From: Candidatus Poribacteria bacterium | GTDB taxonomy: Bacteria; Poribacteria; WGA-4E; PCPOR2b | Reading direction: 5' to 3' | Length of the DNA stretch: 64,000 nucleotides | Assembly (NCBI GenBank): GCA_003635265.1 | Contig: PYIZ01000053.1 | Span: 62,001-126,000 of the forward strand | Shown: positions 18,821-28,300 of the stretch, one piece after another | Layout of the letters: the number at the start of each line of letters is the position of its first letter | Position numbering within the stretch: the stretch's first letter is position 1 | Made by a program: the position numbers and the translations under genes | Notes under the pieces: model-generated | Told to the model about the DNA's origin: nothing | The model's database searches: none | Seen by the model: the letters and a program-made list of their open reading frames with translations, nothing else

Positions 18821-18909
18821 TTCATGTTAAGATTTAGTGCAAAGAAACCGAGTTTTTTCCGCAAAACTCGGTTTCTGTTCGTACTTTGCACTTTCTTTTT
18901 ATATGAGCC
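18821..18909. repeat. nested-palindrome element, copy B (MITE-like)
   Basis: Near-identical to copy A: left end TTCATGTTAAGA, middle GTGCAAAG/CTTTGCAC, inner AAACCGAGTTTT/AAAACTCGGTTT, right end ATATGAGCC. It separates the start of gpmI from the end of the alpha/beta hydrolase gene and would terminate nothing on the minus strand except a read-through from the hydrolase. Confidence 0.85.
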
Positions 18910-19008
18910 TCAAAGAAAATATAATATTATGGCACCAATAAGCCATAGGTCAAAATAATAAGCTTTTTTATTACCTATTTCCTAAACGACAGAATTCGTA
19001 TCAAGGCG

Positions 19009-20034
19009 TCACATCAAATGCTTCTTGAGAAATGCCAGCCCCGGCTCAACGTCCACCTCATGGCCCCCTTCAAAGTAGTCCAACTCAAGGTTATCTGGAC
19101 GACCGGCTGCAGCATAGATCTGCTCAATATGATTAAACGCAGTTTTGGCATCTGACGCGATGAAACAACTATCGTCCGATGCTATTTGCGCCATGCAGGG
19201 ACGCGGTGCAATTAATCCCGCAACATCCGATATGTCCCCATGTCCACGCAGCCCAAACATGAATTGAGAACCGCAAGTATTTCCGCGTCCCCGATCGTTG
19301 AGCGCATCGGTCAGGGTGCTGAGGTAGCAAACGATAACCGCCGCCTTAATCCGTTGATCCAAAGCAGAAACGTAGGTTGTCATCGTTCCACCGAACGAAC
19401 AGCCCATACAGCCAAGCCGGTTCCCATCTACATCGGGTCGGGATTGTAAGTAGTCCAAGCACCGTTGGGCGTCACAGATATGGAGTTGGAGTAGTTGATA
19501 GCCAAAGTAACCGTACGCCATATAAGCGACATTGCATCCGTCACGCCCGGGGCGGCGAACCCATTCATCCCGATCTTTACGTTCACCAAAGGTGCGCCAG
19601 TCCGGTGCAATCGTGACGAACCCCTGCCGTGTCAACTCGACAGCGAACTGTTTCTGGTAATCCTCACCTATCCCGGCGAGCGGATCTTTTCCGATCCCGT
19701 GCCCGTGTGCACAGAGCACCGCCGGGCAACGGTTGTCCGGACCTGCTCCTTCAGGACTCAGAACATAAGCGGGAATAGAGGAGAAGGGATCGGGATTGAA
19801 GATAATCTTCTCCCGTGTATATCCGTCCATCTCTGTCCGTTCTAACACCTCGACCTCTAGCGGAATAGCTTCCGGTTTCGGACCCAAGTCTCTGACTAAC
19901 TTACGTCGAAAGGTTTTGCGCCATTCCTGCCACTCCGCTTTTGATGTCCCAGTGAAATGCAGAGGTGGAATCTGTTTCAACAGGTGCTCTACACCAAGTT
20001 CCGCAGTTAAAAAACGGGGGGTTGTATTTGCCAT
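19009..20034 (-). CDS. alpha/beta hydrolase (acetyl-xylan esterase/dienelactone-hydrolase type)
   Basis: 341 residues. The oxyanion segment is VLCAHGHGIG; the nucleophile elbow is GCSFGG (Ser about residue 211); the acid is probably Asp in ASDDSCF; and the His is in FEGGHEVD near the C-terminus. No signal peptide, so cytoplasmic. The family hydrolyses small esters, including acetylated sugars; the substrate is not evident. GAAGGAG precedes the ATG. It stands alone between palindromic elements B and C. Confidence 0.85.
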   Translation of the reverse strand: MANTTPRFLTAELGVEHLLKQIPPLHFTGTSKAEWQEWRKTFRRKLVRDLGPKPEAIPLEVEVLERTEMDGYTREKIIFNPDPFSSIPAYVLSPEGAGPDNRCPAVLCAHGHGIGKDPLAGIGEDYQKQFAVELTRQGFVTIAPDWRTFGERKDRDEWVRRPGRDGCNVAYMAYGYFGYQLLQLHICDAQRCLDYLQSRPDVDGNRLGCMGCSFGGTMTTYVSALDQRIKAAVIVCYLSTLTDALNDRGRGNTCGSQFMFGLRGHGDISDVAGLIAPRPCMAQIASDDSCFIASDAKTAFNHIEQIYAAAGRPDNLELDYFEGGHEVDVEPGLAFLKKHLM

Positions 20035-20084
20035 TTTGAATCTCCTTCTCTACTGTCAATTTATGGTGAATTCCAAAAAATAAA

Positions 20085-20161
20085 GGCTCATGTTAAGAAA
20101 TAGTGCAAAGAAACCGAGTTTTTTCTTCAAAACTCGGTTTCTCTTCGTTCTTTGCACTTTT
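20085..20161. repeat. nested-palindrome element, copy C, inserted in a gene
   Basis: Left end GGCTCATGTTAAGA is the best-preserved of all copies, with GTGCAAAG/CTTTGCAC and AAACCGAGTTTT/AAAACTCGGTTT inside. The right end (ACATGAGCC) is missing; the element stops at CACTTTTA and joins directly to the GxxExxY reading frame, which continues into the element and supplies its last 20 or so codons. Confidence 0.8.
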
Positions 20162-20404
20162 AGGCTCTGGTGCTTCTTTATAGAAAATGTCTTGCTCAAC
20201 TTCACGCGCAAACGTCAACCCCGCTCGTGATAGTTCAAGTGCTAACCCTTGTTGATAAATCACTTCTTGGAAGCCGTTGCCTAAAAACGTATGGACCTCA
20301 AAAGCAGCCCCGATAATCTTGTCAGTGATATCACCGTATTTTAGATTGTGGTTAATTGTTTGTATCCTGTGTAGGTATAGAATAGCGGATTGCCGCAGAT
20401 TCAA
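20093..20404 (-). pseudogene. GxxExxY-family protein, truncated at both ends
   Basis: The core KIIGAAFEVHTFLGNGFQE with VIYQQGLALEL is a clear GxxExxY-family N-terminal half (PD-(D/E)XK-related fold). After FYKEAPEPKS the frame runs into palindromic element C, so the catalytic C-terminal half is absent. The track start is a TTG in a repeat region and no in-frame ATG precedes the core, so the N-terminus is also doubtful. Probably non-functional. These proteins are often found near repeats and defence genes. Confidence 0.75.
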
Positions 20405-20460
20405 AAATCCGCACTAGTCTGTGTAATCCTCTTAATCCGCGATTCAGATGTTTTCCGCCT
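20402..20460 (-). repeat. GCGGATTAA...GGATTACAC repeat, copy R0
   Basis: Reading on the minus strand: GCGGAAAACATCTGAATCGC followed by GGATTAAGAGGATTACACAG. The same sequence occurs at 25191-25330 and, shortened, at 21351 and 22671 and inside the tandem array at 29.0-29.3 kb. Here it lies between the Doc toxin 3' end and the GxxExxY fragment. Confidence 0.7.
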
Positions 20461-20470
20461 TAACGGTCTG

Positions 20471-20863
20471 TTACTGAATCCATTGCTGTATATGGTCGGC
20501 GATTATCTCAAGATCGGTGATTGTCCCATCCGCAATGTTAAAGCCGAGTTCAATAATCGAATCTTCAATGTTGCGATGAAGGGAACAGCCATTCAAAACT
20601 AAAAATGTGAGCGCGCAGGTCAGACCGATACGTTTATTCCCATCGGAAAACAGATGTCCAGTAACAGTGTGATGGGCATATACGGCAGCCTTTTGGGGCA
20701 AGGTCGGAAACAGTTCTGTATCACCCAATTTCGCGCTAACTATTTCAACCAAATAGTGTAACTGATTTTCATTTAACAACTGATAGCTGCCTACATGCCT
20801 CTCGGCAACCCTCAGAATTTCCGAAATTGTCAAATACCTCAAGGCTTGCCCAGCGTTTTCCAT
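20471..20863 (-). CDS. Doc-type (Fic fold) toxin
   Basis: 130 residues, the size of Doc. The Fic-fold signature HLFSDGNKR sits in AAVYAHHTVTGHLFSDGNKR, preceded by LNENQLHYLVE and followed by a hydrophobic helix, as in death-on-curing proteins. P1 Doc phosphorylates EF-Tu and arrests translation; activity here is inferred. The ATG overlaps the upstream antitoxin-like gene by 25 bases, the usual toxin-antitoxin arrangement. It is the first intact gene of a defence-type island on the same strand. Confidence 0.85.
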   Translation of the reverse strand: MENAGQALRYLTISEILRVAERHVGSYQLLNENQLHYLVEIVSAKLGDTELFPTLPQKAAVYAHHTVTGHLFSDGNKRIGLTCALTFLVLNGCSLHRNIEDSIIELGFNIADGTITDLEIIADHIQQWIQ

Positions 20864-21048
20864 GCTCGATCGTATTTTCTTACTATCTCGTCTAAGACGC
20901 TTTCAAAATCGGTCGCCGATTCGTGGGTGGCTTCCTGCCCTTCCTTGTCTCGCAGATAGGTCAGATAGTCAACCCCCGCTTTCAATTGTTCTGTCGAGAG
21001 TTGCTTGATTAACTCAACCGCTTGCTGTTGTAGGTCTGCTTTTCGCAT
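20839..21048 (-). CDS. putative antitoxin of the Doc-type toxin
   Basis: 69 residues from ATG 21048, chosen because AGAGGAG lies 4 bases upstream; the longer track start at 21102 lacks support. Small, charged and helical (MRKADLQQQAVELIKQLSTE), ending in a variable acidic/basic tail (VLDEIVRKYDRAWKTLG). It has no recognisable DNA-binding fold beyond a possible short N-terminal one. The role is inferred from its overlap with the toxin gene. Confidence 0.7.
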   Translation of the reverse strand: MRKADLQQQAVELIKQLSTEQLKAGVDYLTYLRDKEGQEATHESATDFESVLDEIVRKYDRAWKTLGKP

Positions 21049-21235
21049 GGGGCTCCTCTTTCGTTCTGTTTGCCCTCTATTGTTTGAATAGTGGATTGGC
21101 ACGGATTATTGGTATATTAACCCAAGTTGTTAGTTGATAAACCAGGCAGGGGGCGTACCTTCCAAATCGCGACTCTGACGCTTGATATTTCCCATTGATT
21201 GTGTTCAACTCACGTTGCGACCTAAAGCCCCAGCG

Positions 21236-21296
21236 GGGCGATATGTATATAGAATATCAGTGTCCTAAGTCCCCTAGCCCCAGCGGGGCGACATGT
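21236..21296 (-). repeat. two GCCCC-hairpin repeats upstream of the toxin-antitoxin pair
   Basis: Copies of AGCCCCAGCGGGGCGACATG at 21236-21256 and 21276-21296, each with the 5-base stem GCCCC/GGGGC and an AGC loop. They are the same family as the array at 28952-29326 and the single copies at 32815 and 56818. The rest of 21103-21405 holds only this and repeat R1. Confidence 0.85.
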
Positions 21297-21350
21297 GTCG
21301 CATTGGGATCATGCCTGATATATTGAGAATCCGTAATTCTCTTCCTTCAT

Positions 21351-21460
21351 CGTCTGAATCGCGGATTAACGGATTACACGGATTAAAAAACATCGGCGGT
21401 GATGCTTATTGCTGGGGTGTCAACATTGCGGCGATGTCTGCCGGTAGTTTAATGCCTATT
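21351..21460. repeat. cassette-end direct repeat R1
   Basis: GTCTGAATCGCGGATTAACG, then GGATTACACGGATTAAAAAA, then CATCGGCGGTGATGC and the shared TPR-gene 3' end. It matches 22671-22790 (R2) almost base for base from the non-coding repeat through the final codons IAAMLTPQQ of both TPR genes. This marks the 21406 and 22735 genes as copies of one 3' cassette. Confidence 0.75.
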
Positions 21461-22404
21461 ATCCGCTCAAAGTCCGGGACGCTCGCGTAGTCGTTATGAA
21501 ACGAAGTGATGATATTTACACCCATGTCCCTGGCAGTTGTTAGATCAAACTTGGCTCTTTCCCATTCGCTGAGGTGTAACCATGCTTCGCCGCGACTCGC
21601 ATAAGACTCAGCAAGGTCAGGTTTCCGTTGTATCGCTCTGTTATAATCTTCAATCGCACGGGCATACTCGCCTGTTTTAGTGTAAGCATTGCCACGATTG
21701 TTATAAGCTTCAACAAGCTTAGGTTTTATTTCTATCGCTGTGGTATAGTCTACGATGGCACGGTCATAATCGCCTTTTTCCCCGTAAGCTCGACCACGAT
21801 TGTAATGTGCCTCAACGAGATCCGGCTTTAGTTGTATGGCTTTGTCGTAATCTGCGATAGCTCGGTCAATCAGGCCCTTTTCTCGATAAGCGGCACCGCG
21901 ATTGCTGTAAGGTTCAGCATAATTTGGGTTGAGCTTTATTGCTCTGGTACAATCTTCAATCGCACGAGCATAATTGCCCTCACTGCGGTAAGCTCCACCA
22001 CGATTGTTATAGGCGTAGGCATAATTGGGGTTCAGCTCTATCACTTTGGTAAAATCTTCAATCGCACGGGCAAAATTGCCTTTAGCGTAGTAAGCCATAC
22101 CACGACTGTTATGGGCAATGGCATAATTGGGTTTGAGTTGTATCGCTTTGTTCAGATCTTCGATGGCACTGATAAAATTGCCTTTAGCGTAGTAAGCAAT
22201 ACCGCGATTGTAATAGATGTTGGCATCATCCGGTTTGAGTTGTATTGCTTTGGTAAAGTCCGCGATAGCACGGTCATACTCCCCCTTTTTGTCGTAAGCA
22301 ATACCACGACTATAATATGCCCTGGCGAGGGTAAGTTTATCTGGCTGTAACGCCCCAACTTCAGCGTGAGAGGTTATGCTTCGTGAGCTCATTCTAAATC
22401 TCAT
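21406..22404 (-). CDS. TPR-repeat protein, C-terminal part of an FRG-TPR unit
   Basis: 332 residues consisting of about eight 34-residue TPRs of consensus YxNRGxAYxxKGxYDRAIxDY, then a capping stretch ending IAAMLTPQQ. TPRs are protein-binding scaffolds. The ATG overlaps the end of the FRG reading frame by 11 bases and there is no ribosome binding site. So either translation restarts here or one frameshift has split a former FRG-TPR fusion. Its last 50 residues and the downstream DNA match the TIR-TPR gene. No signal peptide. Confidence 0.85.
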   Translation of the reverse strand: MRFRMSSRSITSHAEVGALQPDKLTLARAYYSRGIAYDKKGEYDRAIADFTKAIQLKPDDANIYYNRGIAYYAKGNFISAIEDLNKAIQLKPNYAIAHNSRGMAYYAKGNFARAIEDFTKVIELNPNYAYAYNNRGGAYRSEGNYARAIEDCTRAIKLNPNYAEPYSNRGAAYREKGLIDRAIADYDKAIQLKPDLVEAHYNRGRAYGEKGDYDRAIVDYTTAIEIKPKLVEAYNNRGNAYTKTGEYARAIEDYNRAIQRKPDLAESYASRGEAWLHLSEWERAKFDLTTARDMGVNIITSFHNDYASVPDFERIIGIKLPADIAAMLTPQQ

Positions 22405-22636
22405 TTTTCTGATCGTGCCCTAGGAGCTGCGCTTTCTCTATTAAGTCCTGATTGATTCGGAGGAGCCAAGCCGGATTATTTCTCGCCCCTTTTGGTAAGC
22501 GGCGATAGGCAGATGCTTCTATTTCGTAGGACTCGTTTGAAACACCCCGAAACAGATATTGACCGTCATTGAATTGTGCTGCCCATTTGATAAAACTATT
22601 CAGCGTTTTGACACGGCTCGACGCTTTTTCTGCCAT
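22394..22636 (-). CDS. truncated FRG-domain protein
   Basis: About 80 residues. SFIKWAAQFNDGQYLFRGVSN and YEIEASAYRRL form the start of an FRG domain, named for its Phe-Arg-Gly motif. The second half of the usual domain is absent; the frame ends at GHDQKNEI and the TPR gene begins in another frame. FRG domains are common in defence and toxin contexts but their activity is not settled. I prefer ATG 22636 to the GTG at 22651. It may be a broken gene. Confidence 0.65.
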   Translation of the reverse strand: MAEKASSRVKTLNSFIKWAAQFNDGQYLFRGVSNESYEIEASAYRRLPKGARNNPAWLLRINQDLIEKAQLLGHDQKNEI

Positions 22637-22670
22637 ACTTTTTGTTCTCACGCAATGGTGATTTCTTCAC

Positions 22671-22790
22671 TGTCTGAATCGCGGATTGTCGCGGATTCAG
22701 GGATTACACGGATTAAAAACATCGGCGGTGATGCCTATTGCTGGGGTGTTAGCATTGCGGCGATATCTGCCGGTAACTGAATGCCATGTT
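22671..22790. repeat. cassette-end direct repeat R2
   Basis: Second copy of R1: GTCTGAATCGCGGATTGTCG, GGATTACACGGATTAAAAAC, ATCGGCGGTGATGCC, then the TIR-TPR gene's last codons. It lies between the FRG-TPR and TIR-TPR units and could let them recombine. Confidence 0.75.
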
Positions 22791-25095
22791 GTTCAATTCC
22801 TTGCTCCTTGGCAATTATCAGGTCTATTTTCGCTTTTTCCCGTTCTCCCAAGCGTAGCCATACCATACCACGATTATAATAGGCTCCGGGATAATTGGAT
22901 CTCCGCTCTATTGCTCTGGTATAATCTTCAATGGCCCGGGGATAATCTCCTTTTTTGTTGTAAGCTGTCCCTCGTCCGCAATAGGCTTCAGCATAGTTGG
23001 TATTGGATTGTACTGCTTTGGTGTAGCTTTCAATAGCACGATCATAATCACCTTTGTTGATGTAAGCATTCCCACAATTGTTATGGGCCATAGCATAATC
23101 TGGTTCAAGTGTTACTGCCGCATTATAGTCATCAACGGCACGGTCAATCTCACCTTTAGCATTGTATGCTACACCCCGATTGTTATAGGCTTCTGCATAA
23201 TTGCGATTCAGTCGTATCGCCTCAGTATAGTCATCAATGGCACGGGGATAATCGCCTTTTTTCCAGTACGCCTTACCCCGATTGTTATAGGCTTCTGTAT
23301 AATTGCGATTCAGTCGTATCGCCTCAGTATAGTCATCAATGGCACGGGGATAATCGCCTTTTTTGTCGTAAGCGTTGCCACGATTGTAATAGGCTTCAAC
23401 ATAGTCTGATTTGAGTGTCACTGCCGTATTATATTCATCAATGGCACGATCAACCTCACCTTTATCACTGTAAACCGCACCGCGATTGTTATAGGCGTTG
23501 GCATAATCAGATTTCAAGTCTATCGCCTTGTTATAGTTACTGATGGCATGGTCAAAATCACCTTTAACATGGTAAGCGGCCCCAAGACCAAAATAGGCTT
23601 CAGCATAATTGGACTTGTATTGTATTGCTTTAGTGTACTCGCCCATAGCACCGTCAATATCACCTTTGTTGACGTAAGCAGCCCCACGACCACAATAAGC
23701 TTCAGCATAATTGGACTTGAACTGTATCGCTTTGGTATAGTTCTCGATGGCAAGGTCATACTCGTCTTTGTGACTGTAGGCACTACCGCGATTGCTATAA
23801 GCCTCAGCATAATCAGGTTTCAAGTTTATCGCTGTGCTCAAATCTGCGATTGCACGGTCATAATCGCCCTTTTTGATGCAGGCACTACCGTGATTGTAAT
23901 AGGCGTGGGCAGAATCTGGTTTCAGGAGTATCACCTTAGCAAAGTCATCAACGGCACGGTTATAATCGCCTTTTTTATCGTAAGCACTACCCCGATTGTT
24001 ATAACCTTCTACATAATTGGGTTTCAGGTCTATTGCTATGGTATAGTCACCGATAGCACGGTCAATCTCACCTTTTTTTTCGTAAACAACACCGCGATTG
24101 TTATAGGCGAGATAAATAGGCCTCAAGTCTATCGCTGTGTTCAAGTCTTTGAGGGCACGGTCATAATCACCCATTTTGCCGTAAACGCCACCACGATTGC
24201 TGTAGGCTCCTGCGTCATCAGGTCTCAGTTGTATTGCTTTGGCAAGGTCCACAATGGCATGATCATACTCGTTTGTTTCTTGGTAAGAAATACCACGATT
24301 GTTATAGGCACCAGCATAATCCGGTCTCAGTTGTATTGCCTTAGTAAAGTCCACAACAGCAAGACCATGCTCGCCCGTTTCTTGGTAAGAAATACCACGA
24401 TTGTTATAGGCATCAGCATAATCCGGTCTCAGTTGTATTGCCTTGGTAAAACCTGCAATGGCAAGATCATATTCACCCCTGCTGTTGTAGATATTGCCGC
24501 GATTGTTATAGGCTTCAACCAGCTGCGGATATAATCTTAATGCTTCGGTATAATGCTCAACAGCTCTGTCATAATTTCTTCTATTTTGATGGGTCAGACC
24601 ATTGAAAAATTCCGCCACGGCATTTAGATTTACTGATTGTTCGACAGTATCTGCATTTATAGTTTCAGATGCAGCAGGTTGAACAATTTCACGGATACGC
24701 TGGAGGTTGACATCCCAATCCTCATAGAGACTAACATACTGAATATCCCGTAAGGTTTCTCCTGGACCAATGGGAAGATCAGGTATTTCACATTCGTTCA
24801 ACTTGACGGGGATAAACCATGCTTGGTCAATAGGTCGCAGACGAAGTTCTTCAATGGCGATCCTCAGTTCTTCGTTCATGTAGGTCCGATCGCGCTCGTA
24901 ATATTCCTTTGAGAAACACGCAATGAAAAAAGCCCCTTGTTGAATAGCCCGGCGAATTTCCCGCTTCCAGCGAGCTCCCGGAGCAAGATCTTTTCGGTCC
25001 AGCCAGACTTGGATGCCGTGTGATTTGAGTTCTTGGTAGAGATTTTTAACTATTTCTATATTTTCTTTAACGTAAGAGATAAAAACTTTTTTCAT
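22735..25095 (-). CDS. TIR-TPR protein, candidate defence sensor/effector
   Basis: 786 residues. Residues 1 to about 140 are a TIR domain: KKVFISYVKENIEIVKNLY, GIQVWLDRKDLAPGARWK, FFIACFSKEYYERDRTYMNE, then a strand and helix to about 140. The Glu pair of MNEEL sits where the NADase Glu of bacterial TIR domains is found. Residues about 150-770 are some 17 TPRs, and the end is LTPQQ. Bacterial TIR proteins in antiphage systems consume or convert NAD; the TPR part may sense or oligomerise. Lies between repeat cassettes R2 and R3 in the island with RM and helicase genes. No ribosome binding site stronger than AGGGAA was noticed. Confidence 0.88.
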   Translation of the reverse strand: MKKVFISYVKENIEIVKNLYQELKSHGIQVWLDRKDLAPGARWKREIRRAIQQGAFFIACFSKEYYERDRTYMNEELRIAIEELRLRPIDQAWFIPVKLNECEIPDLPIGPGETLRDIQYVSLYEDWDVNLQRIREIVQPAASETINADTVEQSVNLNAVAEFFNGLTHQNRRNYDRAVEHYTEALRLYPQLVEAYNNRGNIYNSRGEYDLAIAGFTKAIQLRPDYADAYNNRGISYQETGEHGLAVVDFTKAIQLRPDYAGAYNNRGISYQETNEYDHAIVDLAKAIQLRPDDAGAYSNRGGVYGKMGDYDRALKDLNTAIDLRPIYLAYNNRGVVYEKKGEIDRAIGDYTIAIDLKPNYVEGYNNRGSAYDKKGDYNRAVDDFAKVILLKPDSAHAYYNHGSACIKKGDYDRAIADLSTAINLKPDYAEAYSNRGSAYSHKDEYDLAIENYTKAIQFKSNYAEAYCGRGAAYVNKGDIDGAMGEYTKAIQYKSNYAEAYFGLGAAYHVKGDFDHAISNYNKAIDLKSDYANAYNNRGAVYSDKGEVDRAIDEYNTAVTLKSDYVEAYYNRGNAYDKKGDYPRAIDDYTEAIRLNRNYTEAYNNRGKAYWKKGDYPRAIDDYTEAIRLNRNYAEAYNNRGVAYNAKGEIDRAVDDYNAAVTLEPDYAMAHNNCGNAYINKGDYDRAIESYTKAVQSNTNYAEAYCGRGTAYNKKGDYPRAIEDYTRAIERRSNYPGAYYNRGMVWLRLGEREKAKIDLIIAKEQGIEQHGIQLPADIAAMLTPQQ

Positions 25096-25190
25096 TTCCC
25101 TGTTCTCCTTAATCTAGTGCCCGTCAAATATTGCTTAACCCAATCTTCCCTTCAGTTGAGTAACTTTCCGCACAATATCAGTTTCTCCAT

Positions 25191-25330
25191 TGTCAGAATC
25201 GCAGATTATCGCGGATTAAGGGATTACACGGATTAAAAAATCCGCGCAATCCTCCCCGATTTTATCCCCGATACATCGGGACTAAGAAGCGGGATGTGCC
25301 ACTTAATCCGCGATTCAGACATTTTCCGCT
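25191..25330. repeat. cassette-end repeat R3 with inverted partner
   Basis: The plus-strand repeat (GTCAGAATCGCAGATTATCG, GGATTACACGGATTAAAAAA) at 25191-25245 faces an inverted copy at 25300-25330 (CTTAATCCGCGATTCAGACA). Between them lies a CCCCGATACATCGGG palindrome. The inverted copy runs into the methylase gene and supplies its TGA stop codon. The pair resembles R0 at 20402. Confidence 0.7.
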
Positions 25331-28300
25331 CCCTCCACAATATCAATTTCTTCAGGGGCAAGACCGTATAACAAGTATACTATCTGATCAATCCGTTTTT
25401 CAAGTTCGGATACATTTGCGTCCGGGTCAGTGCGTTTGGCATCGAGGATCTGATCGACAAGTTCAATAATTGGTTCTTGTTTTTCAGGAGACACATCAGG
25501 AATTGGCAATTGTTTCCAATCATCAGGATACAGGTGGATATTGCTGCGGCGATTTGCCCTCAAGAAATCATGTGCAGCAGCCGAGTTCATCACACCAAGT
25601 AGGAACTTCACACCAAAACGATGGCTGATCTTTTCAAGGTCTTCCCGCTGGGGTAAATCTAGGCGTCGAGGCTTTTCGTTACGGTAACGAGTCAACTTTT
25701 TAATCGATCTATTGTGTATACCGGATAAGCTATGCCAAAGAATGAATCCGACACTGCTTGGCGTGAAAATTAGGTACTGATTATCATAACAAACTTTTGG
25801 ATCCGGTCCAGGGCTTCGTTGAGCTAGAATTTTTTCACCGACTGTATACATTTCTGGAAATGTTGGTCTACGAAATTGTGAAGGGGCTCGATCAGATCCG
25901 TACTCTAGCCAAAGATTCATCACCGGAAGCCAATAATCTAAATGCTTTCCTTCTACAAATGGCTTGCAATGGAGTTCATCCTTCTTATCTGCAACTAAAT
26001 CAGAAGTGGTAAATTCCCCTTTAGCTGTCTTTTCGTTGCTACTTGGTGTCAGTCCATAACTAATGTAACAGATGTCTGATAAGGCAACCGTTGGGGTCAA
26101 AAACTGCTGAAGATTAATATCTTCCGGAAAAAACGCACGGTAGGTAAGGTTACATTGTTCACCAGTTGGCAAGAGCGTAACAGCACCGACTTCTGGATTA
26201 TGAACGCGGCGCTCTGGCTGTTGACGGCTGCCAGCTACCTTTTGAAACAGATAGGTAATGTTACGAACCCCTGCATCGAAGATTTTAATCTTACTAAAGA
26301 AGTCAAGTCGTAGGATTCGGCTATTTTTGAGAAACCAGTTTTGTGATTTCTGGGCGTATTTTGAGTGACAGTAGGCATCTGAGACAATGAGTGTTGTGAA
26401 GCCCTCTGGCTTGAGCAGCTTATAGCTGCGTTCAATGAAAGGAATATACAGATCCCACTTCTCCCAAAGGGTTTCATACTGGTTGCTATCCTCAATTTTT
26501 TGGCGCATTTTAAGGTGCTCATCACCTGAATCCGCCCTGACATAGGGTGGATTCCCAATTGTAATATCAAACCCATCTATGACACCAAACATCCATTCCG
26601 AATCAAACCAATCTGCACTTGCGTTCTGGTCGTAGGGGTCCCAATGGGCAATTTTCTCCGCATCATCGGGGGGCATCCCAATATCCTTTAATTCCTTCGC
26701 CAACCCTCGCCGCAATTTCTTGTCTTCTCGTTTACACGCCAGTTTCTGCGGGCGCGTCGTGGCGTGGAAATGCCGCTCGCGGTTATCGCCCAATTCCCGC
26801 TCTAAATCCCTCGCTTCGGGACTGGTCAGAGTTCTCTCTTCTTCGAGACCGATGAGTGTGTTTGCCGCGATAAACCGTGTCTCCAGATTCGGCAGCGGCT
26901 TGATGCCGAAGTTGTCGGCGTTGTTATCCGGCTCCTGCTCAATGGCAAGGGAGATGAAGAAGCGGAGTTTGGCGATTTGGCAGGCGATGGATTGAATGTC
27001 CACGCCGAAGATGCTGTTTTGGATAAGGTACAACTTCCGTCCGAAGTCCGAATCGCGGTAGCGTTTGAAAGTTTCGTTGATTTCGAGGAGTTCCTCACGT
27101 CGCGCTTGATCATCTTCCGTATCAAACGCATCCGCCGCGCGTTGGGCGGCACGCTCCTTTTGCAATGCTTCCCAGCGTTTGTTATCCGGATCTAGCCGCC
27201 GCAGTGCGAGGGTCAGTTTGTGCAAGACACCCATCGGAAACGCACCGGAACCAACCGCCGGATCCAGTATTTTAAGTTCTGAAATTGCTCGCACCACCGC
27301 GTCAGCTTCGCGGCTATCGAACCATTCGCTCGCATCGTCAAACACCTTCGCATAATCGAACAGATAGCGTAACCGTTTCTCCCAAAACTCCGCATCTCCG
27401 TGTGTTGGCGATACCTTTCCCGCTAGCGTCGTCACTAACGCCTCCTCCACCATGTAGTCTACGATGGGGCGCGGGGTATAGTAGGAGCCGGTCTGTTTCC
27501 GTGCCGTTGCGCCGGTTTCGGGGTTATATGCGGCGAGCAGATTTTCAAACACCTTGCCGAGCAGTTCTGGATCTAAAGCGACCTCTTGCTCTATCGGTGT
27601 GTTTTCCTCAACGGTGAACTTGTAATGTTCTAGGAGAGGAATCAAACCACGGTCCTTGTCAAAGAAGAGACGGTTGGGAACTCTCAACTTATCGTAATCC
27701 ACATCGGAAAAGCAGTCGATACGGTAGCCGCCGTCTCGTGTTGCTTCCTCGCTGTCGAGGCAGTCAAACAAGCCGCCGTTGATAAAGGGCGTTTTCTCAA
27801 ATAGCTCCAGCAATTTATCGGGGTCGGTTATCTGATCCTTGTAGCGATATAGTGAGAAATTGCGATGGCGTGGGTTTCCCCCTTCGCTAAACTTACGCTT
27901 TTCTATCTCGGTGTTCAGCGTGGCAAAAAATAGGTTTTGTAGGACGGCGCGGTAGTAGGAATTGCCGGCATCATGGTCATAGTCCTTCAGTAAGGGAGCG
28001 ATTTGCGCCTCATTGAACAGTTCATCGGCAACCAACCCCTTCTCCTTGATGAACCAGACGAATAGGAGGCGCGTGATTAAGCGGATGACGTGCTCCTCTG
28101 GATCTAAGCTGCGGTTTTTATCTGTGGGGAATTTCCCCACAGCAACCGCCCATTCAAACCAGTTGAACAGTTCCCGGTAGAATTTCTTGTTGAGTTCTTC
28201 GGTATCCAGTCGGGCAAGCCACGCCGCGAGTAAACCGTCAAAGTTCTCCTGTTCGTTGTGGTCACGCATCCACTTCGCACATTCCTCTAACGAAAGTGCA

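Noticed and set aside
22152-24534. several long plus-strand ORFs rich in Ile/Val/Phe
   Set aside because: They are antisense shadows of the TPR repeats.
21406-24540. CRISPR-like or non-coding tandem repeats
   Set aside because: The roughly 102-base period matches the 34-residue TPR unit in frame, so the repeats are coding.
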